Assembly: GCA_016777325.1 (NCBI GenBank)
Contig: JADHRQ010000002.1
Location: 1 to 64,000 of the forward strand
From: Flavobacteriales bacterium
Lineage (GTDB): Bacteria > Bacteroidota > Bacteroidia > Flavobacteriales > Flavobacteriaceae
Direction of reading: 5' to 3'
DNA: 64,000 nucleotides
Position numbers and translations under genes: made by a program. This document shows, in pieces, positions 45,785 to 54,750 of the stretch (within the stretch, counting starts at the first letter, position 1; the number at the start of each line of letters is the position of its first letter). Under the pieces are notes generated by a model, which searched no databases, had not been told where the DNA came from, and worked only from the letters and a program-made list of their open reading frames with translations.

Positions 45785-47323
45785 CTAGCCTATATCAAAT
45801 TTTATACCCTGAGCCAATGGAAGTTCAGAAGAGTAGTTTATAGTATTAGTTTGTCTTCTCATGTATACTTTCCATGCGTCAGATCCACTTTCTCTTCCTC
45901 CTCCTGTATCTTTTTCTCCTCCAAATGCACCTCCAATTTCAGCTCCAGATGTTCCAATATTAACATTAGCAATTCCACAATCACTTCCCCAATGAGATAG
46001 GAATGTCTCAGCTTCTTTTAAATTGTTAGTCATTATTGCTGAAGAAAGCCCCTGATCAACTTCATTTTGAATTTCTATTGCATTTTGAATGTCTCCAGAA
46101 TATTTTATCAAGTATAAAATTGGTGCAAATGTTTCTTGATGAACTATTTTAAGAGAATGATCTACTTCAGCAATAGCAGGTTTTACATAACAACCACTTT
46201 TATATTTTTCACCGGAAAGTACTTCTCCTTCAACTAACCAAATACCACCTTGATCATTTACCTGAGATATTGCATTTTTATATGATTCAACTGCCATTTT
46301 ATCTATAAGTGGTCCAACGTGATTTTTAGAGTCAAGAGGATCTCCAATTTTAATTTGATTATAAGCTTTAATTAATGAGTCTTTAACTTTATCGTATACT
46401 TTTTCATGAACAATAAGTCTTCTTGTCGAGGTACATCTTTGACCACAAGTACCAACTGCTCCAAAAACAGTACCCATCATTGTCATTTTTAAATCAGCAT
46501 CAGGTGTAACTATTATAGCATTGTTACCTCCAAGCTCAAGTAAAGTTTTACCTAATCTTGCTCCAACTTTTTCAGAAACAATTTTACCCATCCTAGTTGA
46601 CCCTGTTGCAGATAAAAGAGGTATTTCTTTACTTTGAGATAACATTTCACCAATTTTATAATCACCATTTATCAAACATGAAACCCCTTCAGGAATATTA
46701 TTCTCTTTAAGTACTTCACCAATAATTTTTTGACATATAATACTACATAATGGAGTTTTTTCACTTGGTTTCCAAATGGCAACATTTCCACAAACCCAAG
46801 CAAGTGCAACATTCCAACTCCAAACAGCGACAGGAAAATTAAATGCAGAAATTATACCAACAATTCCTATAGGATGATATTGTTCATACATTCTATGAGT
46901 TGGTCTTTCTGAGTGCATTGTGAAACCATGAAGCTGTCTAGATAAACCAACTGCAAAGTCACATATATCAATCATTTCCTGAACTTCTCCAAGACCTTCT
47001 TGATATGATTTACCCATTTCGTAAGACACAAGTGTTCCAAGTAATTCTTTTTCTTCTCTAAGTTTATTTCCAAGCTGACGAACTAATTCTCCCCTTTTAG
47101 GTGCAGGAATTTTTTTAAATTCTTTAAATGCCTTTTTAGAAACTTCAATAATATGATCGAAATCTTTTTTCGAACCGGAAGTTATTTCTCCAATTAATTT
47201 TCCATCAACTGGCGAAAAACTTTGAATTGTATCCCCAGAACTAAACCACTCAGAACCAGAAGAACATCCATGACTTAATTTATTAAGTCCATATTTATTA
47301 AATAATTTATCTAATTTTTCCAT
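45785..47323 (-). CDS. Aldehyde dehydrogenase, ALDH7 (aminoadipate semialdehyde) type
   Basis: NAD-dependent aldehyde dehydrogenase. Catalytic Cys is in GTCGQRCTSTRRLIVHE (about 293-309) and catalytic Glu in LLELGGNNAIIV (about 264-275); SATGSTRMGKIV is the cofactor loop. The GQRCTSTRR context and the C-terminal FGGEKDTGGGRESGSDAWKVYMRRQT resemble the ALDH7 / piperideine-6-carboxylate dehydrogenase branch used in lysine breakdown. Length 512 fits. No other lysine degradation gene is nearby, so the substrate is a family-based guess. Confidence 0.88.
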   Translation of the reverse strand: MEKLDKLFNKYGLNKLSHGCSSGSEWFSSGDTIQSFSPVDGKLIGEITSGSKKDFDHIIEVSKKAFKEFKKIPAPKRGELVRQLGNKLREEKELLGTLVSYEMGKSYQEGLGEVQEMIDICDFAVGLSRQLHGFTMHSERPTHRMYEQYHPIGIVGIISAFNFPVAVWSWNVALAWVCGNVAIWKPSEKTPLCSIICQKIIGEVLKENNIPEGVSCLINGDYKIGEMLSQSKEIPLLSATGSTRMGKIVSEKVGARLGKTLLELGGNNAIIVTPDADLKMTMMGTVFGAVGTCGQRCTSTRRLIVHEKVYDKVKDSLIKAYNQIKIGDPLDSKNHVGPLIDKMAVESYKNAISQVNDQGGIWLVEGEVLSGEKYKSGCYVKPAIAEVDHSLKIVHQETFAPILYLIKYSGDIQNAIEIQNEVDQGLSSAIMTNNLKEAETFLSHWGSDCGIANVNIGTSGAEIGGAFGGEKDTGGGRESGSDAWKVYMRRQTNTINYSSELPLAQGIKFDIG

Positions 47324-47325
47324 AT

Positions 47326-48756
47326 CTAAATTTTTGAAACCCTAACCGTGTTTACCATTCCTTTATCATGAATAGGCATAGAAGTTAAATTAATTACCTT
47401 GTCATCTTTTTGAAGGTAGTTATGATTAAATGCTATGTCGTTAATTTCCTCAACAGTTTTATCAGTGCTTTCATTACCATCATAATAAAATGCCTTTACG
47501 CCCCATAAAAGATTAAGTTGAGTTAAAATTCTTTTGTTAGATGTGAAAACTAAAACATGTGTTTTTGGTCTCCAAGATGAAATCTGATAAGCTGTATAAC
47601 CACTATTAGTTAGAGTGCTAATTGCTTTAGCATTTGTATCATTTGCAATTTTAGCTGCATAATAACAAATTGATTTAGTTATAAATCTCTCAGAGTTATA
47701 ATCTGTTGGATGCTTGTGTTTTAATGAAATTAAGCTTGAATTTTCAACCTTACCAATTATTTTTGAAATTGTTTGAACAACCTCTACAGGATACTTACCA
47801 ACAGAAGTCTCACCAGATAGCATTACAGCATCTGCACCATCCATTACTGAGTTAGCTACATCATTAACTTCAGCTCTGTTTGGATTCATACTCTCCATCA
47901 TACTCTCCATCATTTGGGTCGCAATTATAACGGGAATTCTAGCCTTCTTTGCTTTATATACAAGCTTTTTTTGTATTAGTGGAACTTCAGCAGCATCTAT
48001 TTCAACCCCTAGGTCTCCTCTTGCAACCATTATTCCACTTGCATGCTTCATAATTTCATCTATATTTTTAACCCCTTCAGGTTTTTCAATTTTTGCAATT
48101 ACAGGAATTCTATGGTCAGTATTTTTTTCTATTATTTTTATAAGAGATTTTACATCAGAATCATGTCTTACAAATGAAAGAGCAATCCAGTCAACATTTT
48201 GCTTAGCCGAAAATATAGCATCTTTTATATCTTTGTCTGTAAGAGCAGGTTGTGAAATATTAGTATTCGGTAAATTAAATCCTTTGTTTGAAGAAATTTC
48301 ACCTCCCTGAATCACTTCAGTTTTTATCTGATCTTTTTTATTTGTATCAATTACCTTTAGAATTATCTTTCCATCATCAATCAAAATTTTTTCTCCTTCT
48401 GTTATATCTTTTGGGAGGCTTTCGTAGTTAATAAATATCAATTTATCATCTCCAACAAATTCTTTCCCTGTCTTAATTTTTAATTCAGAACCAACATCAA
48501 GACTAGTTCCTTCAATTATCTCTCCAATTCTAAGTTTTGGTCCTTGAAGATCAGCAAGAATGGAAGTATTAGTATTTAATTCAGAATTTATTTTTCTTAT
48601 TTCTTTAATTAAAATCTCTGCTTCCTCATGACTAGAATGAGAGAAATTAATCCTCAGAACATCTACTCCTTCTTTTATAATTTTTTTTATAACATCAGTA
48701 CTTGAAGTCGCTGGACCTAGTGTAGCAATTATCTTTGTTTTTTTTATTTTTTTCAT
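47326..48756 (-). CDS. pyk: Pyruvate kinase
   Basis: Last step of glycolysis, phosphoenolpyruvate to pyruvate with ATP formation. KIIATLGPATSS at the N-terminus, LRINFSHSSHEEA, the catalytic MVARGDLGVEI (about 240-250) and IIATQMMESMMESMNPNRAEVNDVANSVMDGADAVMLSGETSVGKYPVE are diagnostic. The C-terminal allosteric domain is complete. Length 476 is standard. Its ATG overlaps the TGA of the IPExxxVDY-like gene (ATGA). Confidence 0.97.
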   Translation of the reverse strand: MKKIKKTKIIATLGPATSSTDVIKKIIKEGVDVLRINFSHSSHEEAEILIKEIRKINSELNTNTSILADLQGPKLRIGEIIEGTSLDVGSELKIKTGKEFVGDDKLIFINYESLPKDITEGEKILIDDGKIILKVIDTNKKDQIKTEVIQGGEISSNKGFNLPNTNISQPALTDKDIKDAIFSAKQNVDWIALSFVRHDSDVKSLIKIIEKNTDHRIPVIAKIEKPEGVKNIDEIMKHASGIMVARGDLGVEIDAAEVPLIQKKLVYKAKKARIPVIIATQMMESMMESMNPNRAEVNDVANSVMDGADAVMLSGETSVGKYPVEVVQTISKIIGKVENSSLISLKHKHPTDYNSERFITKSICYYAAKIANDTNAKAISTLTNSGYTAYQISSWRPKTHVLVFTSNKRILTQLNLLWGVKAFYYDGNESTDKTVEEINDIAFNHNYLQKDDKVINLTSMPIHDKGMVNTVRVSKI

Positions 48757-49211
48757 ATATCAAGGTTAAAATTTTCTGAAAGTTCATTGCTTGGAATCTT
48801 GTAAACAAGCGAGACATTTGAGATTTTTGATATTTTTTCAATCAAATTAGATGTTGAAAAGTAACAGCTCTGTTTAATAAAAAAATCAACTTCTTTATGA
48901 GATTCTATCAAAGATAACTCTTTTGTATTTGCGAAACTAAAAAGCGAATCTGTTAGTTCTGATTCTTGAATTTCCATATTAAATTTGTTTTGAAAAAGTT
49001 TAAAATCAATCCCTTTTTCTTTGTTTTTCCAACTATAATAAAGAATGTTAGAAATATCTTCAAATTTTAAATCAATGTTTGATCTAATAAAATTTGAATA
49101 GCAATATTTATTAATCTGAAATGCTAATGAGAAAATTTTTAGATTTGAATGTATGGCAATAATCTTAAATTTCTCTTGAATATTTGAATCTAATTTTAAT
49201 ACTTTTTTGAT
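48753..49211 (-). CDS. IPExxxVDY-family-like protein with non-canonical start
   Basis: The ORF track shows only 74 residues from the internal ATG at 48977, but the same frame stays open back to a TAA at 49226-49224. The hidden part reads KKVLKLDSNIQEKFKIIAIHSN, then LAFQINKYCYSNFIRSNIDL, and looks like the N-terminus of the IPExxxVDY family (LD..., IAIHS, LAYxIN). The motif itself is degenerate here (IESHKEVDF). No ATG, GTG or TTG exists before 48977; ATC at 49211 (152 residues, best by family alignment) or ATT at 49223 (156 residues) are the possible initiators. It lies between fabF and pyk as in other flavobacteria. Function unknown. The coding call is good; the start is uncertain. Confidence 0.7.
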   Translation of the reverse strand: MKKVLKLDSNIQEKFKIIAIHSNLKIFSLAFQINKYCYSNFIRSNIDLKFEDISNILYYSWKNKEKGIDFKLFQNKFNMEIQESELTDSLFSFANTKELSLIESHKEVDFFIKQSCYFSTSNLIEKISKISNVSLVYKIPSNELSENFNLDI

Positions 49212-49228
49212 GTTAAAGAGAATTTAGA

Positions 49229-50479
49229 CTAGTCGAACTTTTTGAATATTACACATGCGTTATGTCCTCCAAATCCAAATGTGTTTGACATAGCTATATT
49301 TACAGATCTTTTTTGAGGTGACGAAAACGTAAAGTTTAAATTAGAATCAATACTATCATCGTCATTAAAATGATTAATGGTAGGGGGTATAATACCATGC
49401 TTAATTGACAAAATACATGAAATCGCTTCTACTGCACCAGCAGCACCAAGAAGATGTCCAGTCATAGATTTTGTAGAGTTAATGTTTAGTTTGTATGCAT
49501 CATCTTGAAAAACTTCTTTAACAGCTTTGCTTTCTGCAACATCACCAAGGGGTGTTGAAGTTCCATGCATATTAATTAGGTCAACTTCACTGGTTTTAAC
49601 ATTTGCATCATCTAAACAGTTTTTCATGACTTTTATAGCACCTCTTCCTTCTGGGTGTGGTGCAGTCATGTGATAAGCATCACAAGATAAACCTCCACCT
49701 ATAAGTTCAGCATAAATTTTTGCCCCTCTATTTACTGCATGTTCATATTCTTCAAGTATTAACGAACCTGCTCCTTCACCTAAAACAAAACCATCTCTAT
49801 CTCTATCAAATGGTCTTGATGCACTTGAGGGTTCATCATTTCTAGTAGATAATGCATGCATAGCGTTAAAACCTCCGACACCTGCAATAGTAACTGGAGC
49901 TTCTGAGCCACCTGCTACAATAACATCAGCATGCCCAACTCTGATATATGTCAGGGCATCAATTAAAGCATTTGAAGAGGAAGCGCAAGCTGAAACTGTT
50001 GCATAGTTAGGACCCTGAAAGCCATACTTCATAGCTATCAATCCTGGAGCTATGTCTGGTATCATTTTAGGAATCATAAATGGATTAAACCTAGGAGTGC
50101 CATTACCCTCTGAATAATTTAAGACTTCATTTTGAAAAGTTTCTAATCCACCAATTCCAGATCCCCAGATTACTCCAATTCTATCATAATTTGGACTTGA
50201 CTCTATTAGTCTTGAGTCTTTAATAGATTCTGAAGCAGCTACAATTCCATATTGAGTAAAACGATCATATCTTCTGTATTCTTTTTTTTCAAAATGATCT
50301 GCAGGGTCAAATCCTTTTAATTCACAGGCAAATCTAGTCTTGAATTCTGATGCATCAAAATGAGTTATATCAGCACATCCACTTGTTCCACTGATTAATC
50401 CATTCCAATATGAATTCAGATCGTTACCAATTGGAGTTAAAGCTCCCATTCCAGTAACTACAACTCTTCTAGATGTCAT
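49229..50479 (-). CDS. fabF: Beta-ketoacyl-ACP synthase II
   Basis: Elongating condensing enzyme of type II fatty-acid synthesis. Active-site Cys 165 in TVSACASSSNALIDAL, the first catalytic His in INMHGTSTPLGDVAESKAV (about 305) and the second in STKSMTGHLLGAAGAVEAI (about 340), and the end SNTFGFGGHNACVIFKKF. VVVTGMGALTPIGND opens the protein. Length 416 is typical. It follows acpP by 12 bases. Confidence 0.97.
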   Translation of the reverse strand: MTSRRVVVTGMGALTPIGNDLNSYWNGLISGTSGCADITHFDASEFKTRFACELKGFDPADHFEKKEYRRYDRFTQYGIVAASESIKDSRLIESSPNYDRIGVIWGSGIGGLETFQNEVLNYSEGNGTPRFNPFMIPKMIPDIAPGLIAMKYGFQGPNYATVSACASSSNALIDALTYIRVGHADVIVAGGSEAPVTIAGVGGFNAMHALSTRNDEPSSASRPFDRDRDGFVLGEGAGSLILEEYEHAVNRGAKIYAELIGGGLSCDAYHMTAPHPEGRGAIKVMKNCLDDANVKTSEVDLINMHGTSTPLGDVAESKAVKEVFQDDAYKLNINSTKSMTGHLLGAAGAVEAISCILSIKHGIIPPTINHFNDDDSIDSNLNFTFSSPQKRSVNIAMSNTFGFGGHNACVIFKKFD

Positions 50480-50491
50480 TAAGTTAGATTT

Positions 50492-50725
50492 TTATTTTGC
50501 TTTTTCAATAAACTCAATTGCCTGACCTACAGAAACAATGTTTTCTGCTTGATCATCAGGTATTTGGATATCGAATTCTTTTTCAAATTCCATAATAAGC
50601 TCTACAGTATCTAAAGAGTCAGCCCCTAGGTCATTTGTAAAACTAGCTTCAGGAACTACTTCGTTCTCATCAACTCCTAGTTTATCTACTATTATTGCTT
50701 TTACTCTTGAAGAAATATCTGACAT
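50492..50725 (-). CDS. acpP: Acyl carrier protein
   Basis: Carries growing acyl chains on phosphopantetheine. The attachment site is Ser 37 in [13 protein letters not shown]; the protein is acidic, with [18 protein letters not shown] following. I start it at the ATG 50725 ([18 protein letters not shown]), giving the standard 77 residues; the track's 10-residue extension is not part of the family. It is the first gene of acpP-fabF, divergent from purN. Confidence 0.97.
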   Translation of the reverse strand: MSDISSRVKAIIVDKLGVDENEVVPEASFTNDLGADSLDTVELIMEFEKEFDIQIPDDQAENIVSVGQAIEFIEKAK

Positions 50726-50858
50726 AATATATTTATTTATGAGTTCAGTTGACAAAATTAAAAAACTTTTATCAATACTCGAGTTTAAATCGAAATTATA
50801 CCTTTATTTGTTAAATAAAAAAGTTTTTTTCAAATATATTGAAGCATCATCTCTATTT

Positions 50859-51416
50859 ATGAAAAAAAAAATTGTCATTTTTATTTCAGGTAAAGGCTCA
50901 AATGCTCTAAACATTATAAATTATTTTAGTGAAACTGAAGACATAAAGGTTTCACATGTCTATTCTAATAATAAAACTTCAGCTTTTCTTAAACATAAAT
51001 TTAATCCTAAAGTCAATATCCAAATTTTTGAAAACAACGATTTAAAAACTAAAATTTTTGAAGAGTTAAAGCAGATAAAACCAGATTTAATTGTTCTTGC
51101 AGGTTTTTTAAAAAAGATTCCACTATCATATATTGAATATTTTGAGAATAGGATTATTAATATTCACCCATCTCTTCTTCCAAGTTATGGAGGTAAAGGA
51201 ATGTATGGGGCAATAATTCATGATAAAGTAATGGAGAACAATGAAAAAGAAACTGGAATTACAATACACTATGTTTCTGAGCATTATGATTCAGGCCAAA
51301 TAATATTTCAAAAGAAAATAAGTATAGAAGATTTTGATACAGCTAAAACTATTGAAGAAAAAATTCATAAGTTGGAATATGAATATTACCCAAAAATTAT
51401 TGAAACTGTTATATAA
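50859..51416 (+). CDS. purN: Phosphoribosylglycinamide formyltransferase
   Basis: Third step of purine synthesis, formyl transfer to GAR from 10-formyl-THF. The start is the ATG 50859 (MKKKIVIFISGKGSNALNI), giving 185 residues; the track's 40 extra residues lie in the acpP-purN spacer and lack similarity. The active-site Asn and His are in INIHPSLLPSYGGKGMYG (about 104-121), and the conserved Asp is in HYDSGQIIF (about 147-155). It begins a plus-strand group with rnhA, a PfkB kinase and a PurF-like enzyme. Confidence 0.94.
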   Translation: MKKKIVIFISGKGSNALNIINYFSETEDIKVSHVYSNNKTSAFLKHKFNPKVNIQIFENNDLKTKIFEELKQIKPDLIVLAGFLKKIPLSYIEYFENRIINIHPSLLPSYGGKGMYGAIIHDKVMENNEKETGITIHYVSEHYDSGQIIFQKKISIEDFDTAKTIEEKIHKLEYEYYPKIIETVI

Positions 51417-51421
51417 AATAA

Positions 51422-51892
51422 ATGAGCAGATTAATTAAAATATATACAGATGGCTCATCAATAGGAAATCCTGGACCAGGAGGCTATGGCATAGTAATGT
51501 TAAGTGATAATGAAGATTATAAAAAAGAGTTTAGTCAAGGCTTTAATCTAACAACCAATAATAGAATGGAGCTACTCGCTGTAATTGTAGCCTTAGAAAA
51601 AATTAAAATTAAGAATTCGAAAGTTAAAGTTTATACTGATTCCAAGTATGTGTCTGATGCAGTAGAAAAAGGGTGGCTCTTTAATTGGGTAAAAAAAGAT
51701 TTTAAAAATAAAAAAAATCCAGATTTATGGAGAAGATTCCTCAGAATTTACAATGATCATGAAGTTAAATTCCAATGGGTAAAAGGACATAATAATGATT
51801 TTTATAATGAAAGATGTGATTTTTTAGCTAATCTTGCAACTAAGAATTCAAACCTTAAAGAAGACAAAGGGTATACAACTAACTTAACTTAA
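51422..51892 (+). CDS. rnhA: Ribonuclease HI
   Basis: Cuts the RNA strand of RNA-DNA hybrids. The acidic catalytic set is visible: Asp in IYTDGSSIGNPGPGGYG (about 8-24), Glu in TNNRMELLAV, Asp in KVYTDSKYVSDAV, and the last Asp in YNERCDFLANLA. The handle region KKDFKNKKNPDLWRRF and FQWVKGHNND are present. Length 156 fits bacterial RNase HI. It lies between purN and the PfkB kinase gene. Confidence 0.95.
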   Translation: MSRLIKIYTDGSSIGNPGPGGYGIVMLSDNEDYKKEFSQGFNLTTNNRMELLAVIVALEKIKIKNSKVKVYTDSKYVSDAVEKGWLFNWVKKDFKNKKNPDLWRRFLRIYNDHEVKFQWVKGHNNDFYNERCDFLANLATKNSNLKEDKGYTTNLT

Positions 51893-51896
51893 ATAA

Positions 51897-52808
51897 ATGT
51901 CAAAAAAATCTCTTTTAATAGTAGCATCTCTAGCATATGATGGAATCGAAACAAAAGAAAATAAAGTAGATAATGTTTTAGGTGGCGCAGGAACATATAT
52001 ATGTTTATCTGTAAAACATTTTGATAATATTTGCTCTATAATTTCCGTTGTTGGAAATGATTTTAAAGATCATGATCTAAAGCTTCTAGAATCTTGTGGA
52101 GTTGATATTTCTGGAATTAAAATTGAAGAAAATGATAAAACATTTTATTGGAGTTGTATCTACACGGATGGTTTTAAAGAAAGAATTACAACGAAAACTG
52201 AGCTAAATGTAATGACAAATTTTAACCCTGTAATTCCTATTGGAAAATCAAATCCTGACATTTTACTATTGGGAAATCTTCATCCTGAAATTCAATTATC
52301 TGCAATTAATCAATTGAAAAATAAGCCATCAGCTATAATTTTAGATACAATGAATTATTGGATAGAAAATTTTTGGGAGACTGTCAAAGAGGTTATATCT
52401 AAAGTTGATATAATATCTATTAATGATGAAGAGTCTGAAATGATTACAGGACACAAAGATCTAAGAAAAGCTGCAAGTGTATTGCACACTATGGGACCCA
52501 AGTATGTAATCATAAAAAAAGGAAAAAATGGTGCTGAATTATTTAATTATGAAAAACAATACGTAACAGGTGCGTTTGAAGTAGAGAAAGTAATAGACCC
52601 AACTGGCGCAGGAGATTGTTTTATTGGAGGTATCTCAGGCTTTTTGTCTCTATCTGATGAGATATCATTTGAATCAATAAAATCAGCAATTGATTATGGA
52701 ACTTCTTTAGCATCTTTTAATGTGGAAGCCATGGGAAATAAAAACTTGTTAAATTTGTCAATGAATGATGTTCAAACAAGAGTCAATAAATTACAGATAG
52801 GTGAGTGA
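51897..52808 (+). CDS. PfkB-family carbohydrate kinase
   Basis: Sugar or nucleoside kinase of the ribokinase fold. N-terminal VLGGAGTYICLSVKHF gives the di-glycine substrate hinge, ISINDEESEMITG is the ATP region, and the C-terminal signature is VIDPTGAGDCFIGGISGFL (about 235-253) with the catalytic Asp. Length is 303. Substrate unknown; the gene is steadily found beside purF-like and rnhA genes in flavobacteria, which may hint at a nucleoside or ribose derivative. Confidence 0.88.
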   Translation: MSKKSLLIVASLAYDGIETKENKVDNVLGGAGTYICLSVKHFDNICSIISVVGNDFKDHDLKLLESCGVDISGIKIEENDKTFYWSCIYTDGFKERITTKTELNVMTNFNPVIPIGKSNPDILLLGNLHPEIQLSAINQLKNKPSAIILDTMNYWIENFWETVKEVISKVDIISINDEESEMITGHKDLRKAASVLHTMGPKYVIIKKGKNGAELFNYEKQYVTGAFEVEKVIDPTGAGDCFIGGISGFLSLSDEISFESIKSAIDYGTSLASFNVEAMGNKNLLNLSMNDVQTRVNKLQIGE

Positions 52809-54615
52809 TCAAATAAAACATGAATGTGGAATTGCTTTAGTTCATTTAAAAAAGCCACTACATTTTTATCAACATAAATATGGCTCATATATGTATGGTG
52901 TTGATAAGATGTTTTTAATGATGGAGAAACAAAAGAATCGAGGCCAGGATGGGGCAGGTTTTGCAAGTTTAAAGCTAGACCTTAAACCTGGAGATAAGTA
53001 TTTTTTTAGAGTAAGATCATTTGATCAACAGGCTATTCATTCTGTTTTTAAAAAAATAAATAAAAAAATAAATCAATTTTTAAAGTCAGAAAAAATAGAT
53101 TCTAATTCTGACGATTTCTTTAGAAAAACTCCTTTTTTAGGACAAGTTATGTTGGGCCATGTTAGATATGGAACCTATGGGAAGAACTCTATTGAGTATG
53201 TTCATCCTGTTATGAGGCAAAATAATTGGATGAATAGAAATCTAATTTTAGCAGGAAATTTCAATATGACAAATAATGATGAATTATTTGAAAGTCTTGT
53301 CAAATTAGGTCAACATCCAAGAGAACAATCCGATACCATAACAATAATGGAAAAGATAGGACATTTCCTAGACACAGAAGTTATTTCTAATTATAAAAAA
53401 TTTAAACGTAAGGGTGTTTCAAAAGCTGATATGCCACCTATGATTGAAGAAAATCTTGATATTCAGAAAATTTTAAAAAAATCTTCTAAAAAATGGGATG
53501 GAGGTTACGCAATAGCCGGAATGTTAGGCCATGGAGATTCTTTTGTCATGAGAGATCCTCATGGAATTAGACCTGCTTATTTTTTTGAAGATGATGAAGT
53601 TGTAGTAGTTGCATCAGAAAGACCAGCAATACAGACAGTTTTTGATGTTTCATATTCTGATATAAAAGAAGTTCCAAGAGGAAATGCTCTAATTGTAAAA
53701 AAAAACGGAAACACTTCTATTAAAGAAATATTAAAACCAAAACTTAATAAATCTTGTTCATTTGAAAGAATCTATTTCTCAAGAGGTTCTGATGCTGATA
53801 TTTACAAAGAAAGAAAAATGCTAGGAAGTCTTTTGATTCCTCAAATAGAAAAATCTATCAAAAAAGATTATTTAAATACAGTTTTTTCTTTTATACCAAA
53901 TACAGCAGAGACATCTTTTTATGGATTAATAGAAAGAGCTAAAAAGAATAACCCTAGAGTTGAAAAAATAGCAATTAAAGATGCAAAATTAAGAACCTTT
54001 ATTTCTGCAGATAAAGGAAGAGAAGATTTAGTAGCTCATGTGTATGATATAACATATGGGGTAATTAAAAGTTCAGATAATTTAGTAATTATTGATGACA
54101 GTATTGTTAGAGGAACAACTTTAAGGGAAAGCATTTTAAAAATGCTTTTCAGATTAAATCCAAAAAAAATAGTTGTTGTTTCAAGTGCTCCACAAATTAG
54201 ATACCCTGATTGTTATGGAATTGATATGGCAAGAATTGAAGATTTTATTGCATTTAAAGCTGCTATAGAAATTCACAAAGATCAAGGTACTTATGATAGT
54301 ATAATTCAAGAGACATACAACAAGTGTAAAACTTCCAAAGAATCTGGCATTAATAAACAAAATCATGTAAAAGATATTTACAAAAATTTTTCTCCAGAAC
54401 AAATATCTTCTAAAATGTCAGATATGTTAGTTGATAAAAACTCTGGTGTTGAATTAGATATAATATTTCAAAAGGTTGAAAATTTACATAAAGCATGTAA
54501 AAATCATAAAGGAGACTGGTATTTTACAGGTAACTATCCAACACCAGGTGGAAATAAAGTAGTTAATCAAGCTTTTATTAATTTTGTAGAGGGTAGAACT
54601 GCAAGAGCATACTAG
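52801..54615 (+). CDS. Amidophosphoribosyltransferase-like enzyme (long PurF form)
   Basis: Glutamine-PRPP amidotransferase family. It starts with GTG at 52801, overlapping the kinase gene by 8 bases. The nucleophilic Cys is not next to the initiator but in MSDQIKHECGIALVHL (Cys 9), as in the long Bacteroidota form. RGQDGAGFASL and LGHVRYGTYG belong to the glutaminase half; NLVIIDDSIVRGTTLRESI (about 428-446) is the PRPP-binding loop. At 604 residues it is about 100 longer than usual PurF, mainly by a C-terminal extension (NHKGDWYFTGNYPTPGGNKV). Whether it is the main PurF or a paralogue cannot be decided here. Confidence 0.88.
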   Translation: MSDQIKHECGIALVHLKKPLHFYQHKYGSYMYGVDKMFLMMEKQKNRGQDGAGFASLKLDLKPGDKYFFRVRSFDQQAIHSVFKKINKKINQFLKSEKIDSNSDDFFRKTPFLGQVMLGHVRYGTYGKNSIEYVHPVMRQNNWMNRNLILAGNFNMTNNDELFESLVKLGQHPREQSDTITIMEKIGHFLDTEVISNYKKFKRKGVSKADMPPMIEENLDIQKILKKSSKKWDGGYAIAGMLGHGDSFVMRDPHGIRPAYFFEDDEVVVVASERPAIQTVFDVSYSDIKEVPRGNALIVKKNGNTSIKEILKPKLNKSCSFERIYFSRGSDADIYKERKMLGSLLIPQIEKSIKKDYLNTVFSFIPNTAETSFYGLIERAKKNNPRVEKIAIKDAKLRTFISADKGREDLVAHVYDITYGVIKSSDNLVIIDDSIVRGTTLRESILKMLFRLNPKKIVVVSSAPQIRYPDCYGIDMARIEDFIAFKAAIEIHKDQGTYDSIIQETYNKCKTSKESGINKQNHVKDIYKNFSPEQISSKMSDMLVDKNSGVELDIIFQKVENLHKACKNHKGDWYFTGNYPTPGGNKVVNQAFINFVEGRTARAY

Positions 54616-54723
54616 AAGTTATAACAAAAAATAATTTCTAAATAAATTTTATTTATAAAAAAAATATCATAAATTAATGCTACCAGAACATAAGTAGGTT
54701 AAGTTCATGGTAAGATTTGGGGC

Positions 54724-54750
54724 AAAAAAGGGGATTTATCCCCTTTTTTT
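54724..54750. terminator. Bidirectional intrinsic terminator between the purF-like gene and rseP
   Basis: AAAAAAGGGGAT and ATCCCCTTTTTT are perfect 12-base arms around a TT, with T-runs on both strands. It sits between two convergent genes and serves both; its T-run on the plus side forms part of the rseP stop codon (TAA at 54751-54749). Confidence 0.9.

Noticed and set aside
50739-50858. 40-residue N-terminal extension of purN from the ATG at 50739
   Set aside because: The extension lies in the acpP-purN divergent spacer and does not resemble PurN; MKKKIVIFISGKGSN is the family start.
54636-54660. TAAATAAA/TTTATTTA hairpin after the purF-like gene
   Set aside because: A pure A/T palindrome of a kind expected by chance in this DNA; the GC-containing hairpin at 54724-54750 explains termination.
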